From NCBI GenBank assembly GCA_017634555.1, contig JAGBNF010000027.1, forward strand, positions 1 through 64,000: 64,000 bases of DNA, read 5' to 3'. Both the position numbers and the translations under genes were made by a program. Position 1 is the stretch's first letter. The number at the start of each line of letters is the position of its first letter. Below the pieces are notes generated by a model, which did not search any database, had not been told where the DNA came from, and worked only from the letters and a program-made list of their open reading frames with translations. The stretch is from Eubacterium sp. Lineage in GTDB: Bacteria; Bacillota; Clostridia; Lachnospirales; Lachnospiraceae. Shown one piece after another: positions 51,874 to 58,831 of the stretch.

Positions 51874-52095
51874 TTACTTATTTACAACAACTATATCATC
51901 CATAGTACATCCAAACATATCAGCTATGATGATCATGTTGTCAATTGTTGGCATACAGTCGCCGCGCATCCACTTGAATATAGCCTGTGGTGTACCGAAT
52001 CCGCATACTGCCTGTACGTCTTTCACCTTGATATTACGTGCTCTCATCATGTTCTTAATGTTTGCTCCGGTTGCAGTCATGTCGATAGTTATCAT
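51874..52095 (-). CDS. Small XRE-family regulator (copy 2)
   Basis: 73 aa. HTH MRARNIKVKDVQAVCGFG then TPQAIFKWMRG, ending MDDIVVVNK; paralogue of the regulator at 41.1 kb. The ATG at 52095 has AAGGA ten bases upstream; the GTG at 52104 is too close to it. Two intrinsic terminators stand directly upstream with no room for another promoter, so expression should depend on readthrough. Confidence 0.87.
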   Translation of the reverse strand: MITIDMTATGANIKNMMRARNIKVKDVQAVCGFGTPQAIFKWMRGDCMPTIDNMIIIADMFGCTMDDIVVVNK

Positions 52096-52124
52096 AACAG
52101 ACACTTCCTTTCTGAATTATTATC

Positions 52125-52160
52125 AAAAAAAATGGAGATACTACTTATCGCAGTATCTCC
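52125..52160 (-). terminator. Terminator T2 in the leader of XRE copy 2
   Basis: GGAGATACT (52160-52152), 9-base loop, AGTATCTCC (52142-52134), then eight T with one A on the minus strand. Only about 30 bases before the XRE start. Confidence 0.88.
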
Positions 52161-52178
52161 ATAGAACTAATACACCTA

Positions 52179-52213
52179 TAAAAAATACCGCTTATGCATT
52201 CAACATAAGCGGT
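52179..52213 (-). terminator. Terminator T1 in the leader of XRE copy 2
   Basis: Perfect 10-bp stem ACCGCTTATG/CATAAGCGGT with a 7-base loop, then ATTTTTT. It follows the small upstream frame by about 38 bases. Confidence 0.88.
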
Positions 52214-52250
52214 TTATATGTAAGATCAACTGTTCATTCTTCCACTTATA

Positions 52251-52343
52251 TCAATGCATAACAATTATTCCTAAACTATGGGATGATTCATAGCTGAGGA
52301 GTGAATAGCTGTTATGCAGATATAAATTTCTGAATGTATTCAT
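52251..52343 (-). CDS. Possible 30-residue leader peptide of XRE copy 2
   Basis: MNTFRNLYLHNSYSLLSYES...VMH, 30 aa, with AAAGGA seven to eight bases before the ATG. It is the first frame after the promoter at 52.40 kb and precedes T1 and T2. Ser/Leu/Tyr-rich; no homology recognised. Confidence 0.4.
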   Translation of the reverse strand: MNTFRNLYLHNSYSLLSYESSHSLGIIVMH

Positions 52344-52403
52344 CGTATTTTCCTTTCATAATTTCTTCGGCTTAATGCCTTATCTTTTAAAATAGATACC
52401 TGC

Positions 52404-52447
52404 ATTATAGCACGATATTCCGATTTGTAAAGTATACCCAGGGTATA
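52404..52447 (-). promoter_or_regulatory. Promoter with palindromic operator for the XRE copy 2 leader
   Basis: TTTACA (52431-52426), 16 bases, TATAAT (52409-52404). TATACCC-A-GGGTATA (52433-52447) is a perfect palindrome touching the -35 box, a likely operator. Confidence 0.7.
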
Positions 52448-52473
52448 TCTTTTTGCTTTTTTTAGAATTATTT

Positions 52474-53235
52474 TTAAATGTACTTATCTATAGTTCCCTG
52501 AACCACAACCTTTTTACCGATCAGCGTGATAGCCTGCTTCGGGCACCGGTTGATGCATCTGTAGCACATGGTACATTTATCATGCTGTACAGCGATTCCG
52601 TTCTCGATAGATATATTTTTCATCGGACATACACTCGCACACTTGCCGCAGCCTACACATTTATCGGCATTGATCTTAAGCTTACTTGAATAATCCCCGG
52701 TATGGTGGCCAAAATAAAGTCTCTGACCGAAGAAGCCTGCCATGCGGCTAAATGTCCCGAGTCCATCCTTCGTTGGTTTTCCCGTCTTCAGGAGTCTGGC
52801 TGAGATTCTTGCCTTATGCTTTGCCTTAAGCACTGTTGCCCTGTTCTTCTCCAGAGAATGCTTGAGCAGCGGAACATCACATATGCAGTCCGGCATCGTG
52901 ACATGCAGACCGCCGACTACATAAGCCCCGTACTTCTTTAATTTACGGCCCAGCATTCCGGCGCCGTCACCGCTGAACAGTCCCATTGTTGCGATGATGA
53001 AGACCTTCTTGCCCTTCCACAGGCTGCTGTTATTCTCAACGAAATCCCTCAATATCTTTGGAACGGTGCTGTAATATACAGGGTATGAAAAGACGAGCAT
53101 ATCGTTGTTCTTTATGGCATCGACTGCCTGCTTATCCTCTATAGAAAAAACCTTCACATTTTTATCGTATTCCCCGCAAAACACCTCTAAGATCAGCTTG
53201 GAATTTCCGGTTCCGCTAAAATAAACTCCTACCAT
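52474..53235 (-). CDS. EFR1-family flavodoxin-ferredoxin protein
   Basis: 253 aa. N-terminal flavodoxin-like FMN fold (VYFSGTGNSKLI, SYPVYYSTVP, TMGLFSGDG) and a C-terminal pair of 4Fe-4S motifs CVGCGKCASVCP and CTMCYRCINRCP. The two cofactors on one chain suggest internal electron transfer. Frequent in gut clostridia; partner unknown. AAAGGA upstream of the ATG. Confidence 0.93.
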   Translation of the reverse strand: MVGVYFSGTGNSKLILEVFCGEYDKNVKVFSIEDKQAVDAIKNNDMLVFSYPVYYSTVPKILRDFVENNSSLWKGKKVFIIATMGLFSGDGAGMLGRKLKKYGAYVVGGLHVTMPDCICDVPLLKHSLEKNRATVLKAKHKARISARLLKTGKPTKDGLGTFSRMAGFFGQRLYFGHHTGDYSSKLKINADKCVGCGKCASVCPMKNISIENGIAVQHDKCTMCYRCINRCPKQAITLIGKKVVVQGTIDKYI

Positions 53236-53446
53236 ACCGATTTCCTTTCATAGATACATTTTCACGCGCGCGGCGTATCCGGTACATTTTCCGAATATCA
53301 CATATGAAATGATAACATAGCGGGAGTTTATTTTCATTAAAGTGAAATTAGTCATGTATTAATTCTTTATTAAAGATCCGACTTCGGGTTTTCGAATTAA
53401 TGTAGAATTAAGCTTCCCGTAAAGCACCTTAATGTTCGTGCTGTTA
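53236..53446. other. Intergenic region with 8-bp inverted repeat after thiC
   Basis: ATTAATTC (53358-53365) pairs with GAATTAAT (53394-53401) around a small CCGA/TCGG stem. It may act as a weak terminator for the thi operon, although no T run follows on the minus strand. Nothing else seen. Confidence 0.4.
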
Positions 53447-54802
53447 TTACAGTATATCTACATGCTCGCCGTTTAATGCCTTGTTCATACTTCTTACGGC
53501 ACAGAACTTTCCGCACATAGAACATGTATCGTCATGCTCAGGGGATCTGTCATCACGGATCTTCTTTGCTGTCTCCGGATCCAGTGCACATTCCCACTGC
53601 TTCTCCCAGTCAAGGGCTCTTCTTGCATCACCCATGGCGTTATCCATATCCATGGCATGAGGAATCTTCTTTGCAATATCCGCAGCGTGTGCGGCAATCT
53701 TTGATGCAATGATTCCCTGTTTAACATCATCGACATTAGGAAGTGCCAGGTGCTCTGCAGGTGTCACATAGCAAAGGAATGCTGCACCTGAAGCTGCTGC
53801 TATAGCTCCGCCGATTGCCGAAGTGATATGATCATATCCCGGTGCGATATCTGTAACAATAGGTCCGAGTACGTAGAAAGGTGCACCCATACAGATAGTC
53901 TGCTGAATCTTCATATTTGCTGCAATCTGATCCATAGGCATATGTCCCGGTCCCTCAACCATTACCTGAACATCCTTTTCCCATGCACGCTTTGTAAGCT
54001 CACCGAGTCTTACAAGCTCTTCAATCTGACATACATCGCTTCCGTCAGCGAGACATCCCGGACGGCATGCATCACCCAGTGATATAGTTACGTCATATTC
54101 ACGGCATATATCAAGTATCTCGTCATAGTATTCGTAGAAAGGATTCTCCTCACCTGTCATGCACATCCATGCAAACACAAGTGAACCACCTCTGGATACG
54201 ATGTTCATTTTTCTCTTATGCTTCTTGATCTGCTCTATAGTCTTACGTGTAATACCGCAGTGAAGTGTTACGAAATCAACACCGTCTTCAGCATGAAGTC
54301 TTACTACATCAAGGAAATCCTTTGCTGTAAGTGTCTCAAGGTCTCTCTGATAATGAATAACGCTGTCGTATACAGGAACTGTTCCGATCATCGCAGGACA
54401 CTCACTTGTAAGCTTTCTTCTGAAAGGCTGTGTGTCACCGTGAGATGAAAGATCCATGATAGCCTCGGCTCCCATATTTACAGCCTCCATAACCTTCTTC
54501 ATCTCAATGTCATAATCCTTGCAGTCACGGGAAACACCAAGGTTAACATTGATCTTGGTCTTCAGCATGGAGCCTACACCGTTAGGATCAAGCCCCTTAT
54601 GATTCTTGTTGGCACAGATTGCCACCTGTCCCCTGGCAACAAGGTCACGGATTTCCTCCTCTGTTCTGTACTCCTTAGCTGCTACTACCTTCATCTCCGG
54701 TGTGATGATGCCCTTTCTTGCGGCATCCATCTGAGTTGTATAATTTCTTTCACCGGCGCCTTCACTGATCTTCTTCTCTGTGATGTTTAATGCTTCTGTC
54801 AT
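53447..54802 (-). CDS. thiC: Phosphomethylpyrimidine synthase ThiC
   Basis: 451 aa. Radical-SAM enzyme converting aminoimidazole ribotide to the hydroxymethylpyrimidine of thiamine. Conserved GADAIMDLS-type segment ([13 protein letters not shown]), [26 protein letters not shown] and the C-terminal cluster motif [13 protein letters not shown] before ATG 54802; the longer reading to 54937 is the leader between genes. Last gene of the operon. Confidence 0.97.
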   Translation of the reverse strand: MTEALNITEKKISEGAGERNYTTQMDAARKGIITPEMKVVAAKEYRTEEEIRDLVARGQVAICANKNHKGLDPNGVGSMLKTKINVNLGVSRDCKDYDIEMKKVMEAVNMGAEAIMDLSSHGDTQPFRRKLTSECPAMIGTVPVYDSVIHYQRDLETLTAKDFLDVVRLHAEDGVDFVTLHCGITRKTIEQIKKHKRKMNIVSRGGSLVFAWMCMTGEENPFYEYYDEILDICREYDVTISLGDACRPGCLADGSDVCQIEELVRLGELTKRAWEKDVQVMVEGPGHMPMDQIAANMKIQQTICMGAPFYVLGPIVTDIAPGYDHITSAIGGAIAAASGAAFLCYVTPAEHLALPNVDDVKQGIIASKIAAHAADIAKKIPHAMDMDNAMGDARRALDWEKQWECALDPETAKKIRDDRSPEHDDTCSMCGKFCAVRSMNKALNGEHVDIL

Positions 54803-54884
54803 GATAATCTCCTTTTCTTCTTGCATTAATTTTCTTCTGCGATACAAGGTGGTGCCCCCGATGTACCGCAATTTATGTATAAGG

Positions 54885-55544
54885 TCACTGTCTGAATCTA
54901 TCCAGCAGTTCCTCAACATTCTCACTTTCCATGGCACTGCTCATGATACATGCTCCCGCAGCGCTGTATTTTCTTATTTCATTTATATTTTCCGGCGTAA
55001 TACCGCCTATGGCATATACAGGAAATGTGCTCCTACTCGTTACGCTTTTCAGGAATTCAAGTCCTCTTCCCGGCAGTCCCTTCTTACAGTCCGTATCGAA
55101 AATGTGCCCGGCCACAATATAGCTGCAGCCAAGCGCCTCGGCGCGAATTACATCCTCAACACTGTGACATGAAACGCCGAACTGCATAGTTCCGAGCTTC
55201 ACATTTTCAAGCTGCGTAGTTCCTTCACGCTGTTCGGAAGCATCCTGATATTCAGTATTGTCACCAACTAACTCTTCGAGCCTGTTGAGCGGCATATGGA
55301 GTCCATCCGGCTTTAATTCCTTTGCCACCTCGTAGAAATAATGCAGATAAAGCTTTGTTCCTTCTTCTCTGCAGATATCGAGATACCAGGCTGCCAGCTC
55401 TCTATATTCATCCTCACTCATATCCTTCTCACGAAGGATTACAGCATGTGGATGTGCCTTTGCTATTCTCACCAGAGTATCTCTATAATCGCCACGGCAA
55501 AGGTGTCTGTTCGTTACGCAGATGATATCGCTTTTGCTGTTCAT
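54885..55544 (-). CDS. thiE: Thiamine phosphate synthase-like (ThiE/TenI family)
   Basis: 219 aa TIM barrel, joining thiazole and pyrimidine phosphates in ThiE or aiding aromatisation in Ten[21 protein letters not shown] and [12 protein letters not shown] are visible. A 20-residue hydrophilic insertion ([18 protein letters not shown]) follows the strand-4 region. GGAGG close to the ATG. The lysine- and phosphate-binding pattern leaves ThiE versus TenI open. No thiD or thiM in the window. Confidence 0.85.
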   Translation of the reverse strand: MNSKSDIICVTNRHLCRGDYRDTLVRIAKAHPHAVILREKDMSEDEYRELAAWYLDICREEGTKLYLHYFYEVAKELKPDGLHMPLNRLEELVGDNTEYQDASEQREGTTQLENVKLGTMQFGVSCHSVEDVIRAEALGCSYIVAGHIFDTDCKKGLPGRGLEFLKSVTSRSTFPVYAIGGITPENINEIRKYSAAGACIMSSAMESENVEELLDRFRQ

Positions 55545-55614
55545 TCCGCCTCCATACATTTCTCAAAGTATCTTACATATATCTGATCTGTAGCTGCGAC
55601 CTATGTTCATTATG

Positions 55615-56868
55615 TCATACATATAAATAATCGTTGAGTACCGGCTGAAGACCTTCCTCAGATATATCGCTGTACATTTTATCAAGGCTTCTTCCGTCGC
55701 TTATCTCAAACTGCTCATCGCCCTGATCTGCATCATCTTCCTTACCGGTATACTTGGTTTCGTGATCGCCGATTCCTGTCGATACTCCGGCAGAAACCTT
55801 AGTTGCCGCGATCTTCACTATACCGTTTCTGAACTCAGCTGTTTCTCTTGATGATACGGTGATTCCGATAAACGGAAGGAAAATCCTGTAGGCACAAAGT
55901 ACCTGACACAGCTGCTTCTCATGAACATCCAGCGGATCTATCTTTTCGTTGTTGATGATAGGTCTGAGACGCGGACATGAGAGTGACATCTCGGCATGAG
56001 GATATTTCTTCTGCAGATAGTACGCATGAAGTGCGGTTGCCAGTGCGTCCTTTCTGAAATCCGAAAGTCCGAGAAGTGCGGAAAATGCAACGCCTCTCAT
56101 TCCTGCCATAAGTGCACGCTCCTGGGAATCAAATCTGTACGGCCATACTCTCGTATGTCCCATAAGATGAAGCTGCTCATATCTGTCAGAGTCATAGGTC
56201 TCCTGGAATACTGTCACATAATCCACGCCGCATTCATGGAGATATCTGTATTCGTCTGTGTTGACCGGATAAATCTCAACGCCCACAAGACGGAAATACT
56301 TTCGTGCCAGCTTGCATGCTTCTCCGATGTAGCTGACATCACTCATGGCACGGCTCTCACCTGTAAGAATGAGAATTTCCTCCATACCGCTGTCAGCGAT
56401 GATCTTCATTTCCTGTTCTATCTGTTCCATCGAAAGCTTCATTCTGCGGATCTTGTTGTAGCAGTTGAAGCCGCAGTAAACACAGTAGTTTTCACAGTAG
56501 TTCGCTATATAAAGTGGTGTAAAAATGTAGACCGTATTTCCGAAATGCTTTCCTGTTTCAAGTCTCGCTCTCTCGGCCATTTTCTCAAGAAGCGGTTCTG
56601 CCGCAGGTGAAAGAAGCGCCTTAAAATCTTCGATGGTACAAGTCTCATGCTGAAGGGCGGCCATTACATCCTTCACCGTATACTTGGAATAATCATAGGC
56701 TTCCATCTCTCCGATTACCTTATCGCAGATATCGGATTCGATAACTTCCATCCCCGGCATATATGCCATATGGTCTGTTCTTACGGACGGATCAGTCTCT
56801 AGCTTATGTTTCTTTGAAAGTGCTTCCGGAGAGAGATCATCCGAGTCGATCAAATAATTGTTTTCCAT
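55615..56868 (-). CDS. thiH: 2-iminoacetate synthase ThiH
   Basis: 417 aa radical-SAM tyrosine lyase that gives dehydroglycine for the thiazole ring. Cluster motif CENYCVYCGF near residue 125, then LILTGESRAMSDVSYI, and the C-terminal ISLSCPRLRP-type segment (MSLSCPRLRPI). A Thr/Gly/Asp-rich insertion sits near the C-terminus (about 365-395). AAGG before the ATG. Confidence 0.96.
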   Translation of the reverse strand: MENNYLIDSDDLSPEALSKKHKLETDPSVRTDHMAYMPGMEVIESDICDKVIGEMEAYDYSKYTVKDVMAALQHETCTIEDFKALLSPAAEPLLEKMAERARLETGKHFGNTVYIFTPLYIANYCENYCVYCGFNCYNKIRRMKLSMEQIEQEMKIIADSGMEEILILTGESRAMSDVSYIGEACKLARKYFRLVGVEIYPVNTDEYRYLHECGVDYVTVFQETYDSDRYEQLHLMGHTRVWPYRFDSQERALMAGMRGVAFSALLGLSDFRKDALATALHAYYLQKKYPHAEMSLSCPRLRPIINNEKIDPLDVHEKQLCQVLCAYRIFLPFIGITVSSRETAEFRNGIVKIAATKVSAGVSTGIGDHETKYTGKEDDADQGDEQFEISDGRSLDKMYSDISEEGLQPVLNDYLYV

Positions 56869-56888
56869 GTCATTACCTTCTTTATTTC

Positions 56889-57656
56889 CTAATCACGTAA
56901 AAATCCTGTAAGCGGGTCGGATGCAGCCGCACCTCTTGAAAGTACTCTTCCGAGCCCTGCAAGATATGCCTTACGTCCCGAGTTAATAGCATCCTTAAAT
57001 GCGGACGCCATAAGCGGCAGGTCTCCTGCTGTTGCAAGTGCTGTATTTGCCATGATCGCTGCAGCACCCATTTCCATTGCTTCACAAGCCTGTGAAGGAC
57101 GACCGATTCCTGCATCAACGATTATAGGAACATCAAGCTCATCGATCAGAATCTGTATGAATTCCTTGGTTGCAAGTCCCTTGTTTGATCCGATAGGTGA
57201 GGCAAGAGGCATGATGGTAGCCGCTCCCGCATTTACCATATCTCTTGCTGCATTAAGATCAGGATACATATAAGGCATTACCACAAACCCTTCCTTTGCA
57301 AGGATTTCGGTTGCCTTGATGGTCTCCTGATTATCCGGAAGCAGATACTTGGAATCACGCATAATCTCTACCTTCACGAAATTTCCGCAGCCAAGCTCTC
57401 TTGCGAGGCGGGCTATCCTGACAGCCTCCTCCGCATTTCTTGCTCCGCTTGTGTTTGGAAGAAGTGTTACTCCCTCAGGAATGTAGTCGAGGATATTCTC
57501 CTGATCCTTTGTATTTGTTCTTCTTACTGCAAGTGTTATTATCTCAGCGCCGGCATCCCTTACTGCTGCCTCGATGAGTTTCATTGAATATTTTCCTGAG
57601 CCCAGTATGAAACGTGAACTGAACTCCTTTCCGCCTATAACTAATTTGTCGTCCAT
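56889..57656 (-). CDS. thiG: Thiazole synthase ThiG
   Basis: 255 aa TIM barrel forming the thiazole from DXP, ThiS-thiocarboxylate and dehydroglycine. [15 protein letters not shown] (with a Lys-equivalent region), [28 protein letters not shown] and [11 protein letters not shown] are all standard. AGGAG upstream. Between thiF and thiH. Confidence 0.97.
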   Translation of the reverse strand: MDDKLVIGGKEFSSRFILGSGKYSMKLIEAAVRDAGAEIITLAVRRTNTKDQENILDYIPEGVTLLPNTSGARNAEEAVRIARLARELGCGNFVKVEIMRDSKYLLPDNQETIKATEILAKEGFVVMPYMYPDLNAARDMVNAGAATIMPLASPIGSNKGLATKEFIQILIDELDVPIIVDAGIGRPSQACEAMEMGAAAIMANTALATAGDLPLMASAFKDAINSGRKAYLAGLGRVLSRGAAASDPLTGFLRD

Positions 57657-57692
57657 TGTATTACTCCTGTTTATATTTATTATACGTTTGTT

Positions 57693-58331
57693 TTATATGT
57701 TTCCCTTCTCTTCTGCGAGGATCCTCAGTACCGCATGCGCTTCATGTGCCGCACACACCATAACTCTTGATGCAACAAGACCTATTCCGTCATTCACATC
57801 ACTTTCAGTATCTCCGCATAGATAAAGCCTCTTCATGATCTTACGTGTCTGTATCGTATTTGCGCTCGAGAAGCCTGCCATCCCCGAACCGGATACGATG
57901 ATCTTATCTTCGAATTTCTCGAGTACAGTATTTACGAGCATCGCCTTGTTGTCTGCCTTATCAAATGCTTCGCATACTATATCCGCATCCTTCAGAAGCT
58001 CGGGAATATTCTCTTCCGTAAGCTTCACCGTATGATATTCAAGTTCTACATACGGAGTGATCTCTCTGAGATTTTCAGCCAGCGCTTCAGTCTTAAACCT
58101 TCCGAGCTGGCACATTTTATATTGCTGCCTGTTGAGGTTAGTCGGATCCACCCTATCAAAATCTATAAGTATCAGCTTTCCGATTCCGGCACGAGTAAGG
58201 CATATCGCAATGTTTGACCCCAGTCCTCCGAGACCGCATACCGCAACAGTCGCATTCAGGAACTTCTCTTGTCTCTCCTTACCGTGTCTGTCGGTAAGGG
58301 CCTTGAGCCATTCATCTCTCGTTAATTCCAT
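57693..58331 (-). CDS. thiF: ThiF-type sulfur carrier adenylyltransferase
   Basis: 212 aa. E1-like enzyme that adenylates the ThiS C-terminus. VAVCGLGGLGSNIA (ATP site), DFDRVDPTNLNRQQ (the Arg/Gln pair) and CEAFDKADNKAML. The zinc cysteines found in longer ThiF proteins are absent, as in the short clostridial form. GGAGGT, inside the end of thiS, is spaced seven bases from ATG 58331; stop and start are one base apart. Confidence 0.94.
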   Translation of the reverse strand: MELTRDEWLKALTDRHGKERQEKFLNATVAVCGLGGLGSNIAICLTRAGIGKLILIDFDRVDPTNLNRQQYKMCQLGRFKTEALAENLREITPYVELEYHTVKLTEENIPELLKDADIVCEAFDKADNKAMLVNTVLEKFEDKIIVSGSGMAGFSSANTIQTRKIMKRLYLCGDTESDVNDGIGLVASRVMVCAAHEAHAVLRILAEEKGNI

Positions 58332-58332
58332 A

Positions 58333-58527
58333 TCAGCCACCTCCGACAAAACTGACTACCTCCACAGTATCTCCGTCCGCAAGCACTGTACTTTCATATG
58401 CCGCCTTCGGAACTATCTCCTCATTTCTTTCAACGGCTATACGAGTCTTCTCATATCCGAGTTCGGTGATAACATCAAGAACCGTACGACCCGCAAAGTC
58501 GTATTCTGTACCGTTTATTTTGAGCAT
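58333..58527 (-). CDS. thiS: Sulfur carrier protein ThiS
   Basis: 64 aa ubiquitin-like carrier. Starts [11 protein letters not shown], contains [13 protein letters not shown], and ends FVGGG, the Gly tail to be thiocarboxylated. AGGAGGG five to six bases before the ATG. First gene of the thiSFGHEC operon behind a TPP riboswitch. Confidence 0.96.
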   Translation of the reverse strand: MLKINGTEYDFAGRTVLDVITELGYEKTRIAVERNEEIVPKAAYESTVLADGDTVEVVSFVGGG

Positions 58528-58541
58528 TGTATCCCTCCTTT

Positions 58542-58601
58542 ATGCTCTTGCACGTAAACGTGCGAGCATATGTATAACACATGCATATGCTGCGCATATG
58601 C
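58542..58601 (-). other. Two strong hairpins between riboswitch terminator and thiS
   Basis: ATGCTC-tt-GCACGT (58542-58555) pairs with ACGTGC-GAGCAT (58558-58569), and GCATATGC (58583-58590) with GCATATGC (58594-58601). The first ends next to the thiS ribosome site. Neither has a T run, so mRNA stabilisation or translation control is more likely than termination. Confidence 0.65.
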
Positions 58602-58620
58602 GACCTCGGCTCGATAACGC

Positions 58621-58655
58621 ACAAAAAAGCTGTTCCTGAATCAGAAACAGCTTTC
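58621..58655 (-). terminator. Expression-platform terminator of the TPP riboswitch
   Basis: AAGCTGTT (58655-side) and AACAGCTT with a CTG/CAG tip and six T on the minus strand, about 20 bases after the aptamer. Confidence 0.85.
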
Positions 58656-58671
58656 ATAAATAACACTTCTA

Positions 58672-58770
58672 TAAATCAGCATCCCTACGTTGGCATTATC
58701 CAAATCAGGTTAACAGGTCGAAGGTTACACCTTCCTCTCAGCCGGTCTACCGGCTCCCTCCTGTGCAATT
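58672..58770 (-). promoter_or_regulatory. TPP riboswitch (THI element)
   Basis: Conserved aptamer blocks on the minus strand in order: GGAGGGAGCC, CTGAGAGG, GACCTGTTAACCTGAT, GGATAATGCC and GTAGGGA. Binds thiamine pyrophosphate and, with the terminator downstream, shuts off thiSFGHEC. Confidence 0.97.
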
Positions 58771-58831
58771 GTCAGTGTGTATTCTATTCCAATTATGCTT
58801 TGACGTCAACTACATTTTTGATAGTTTTTGC

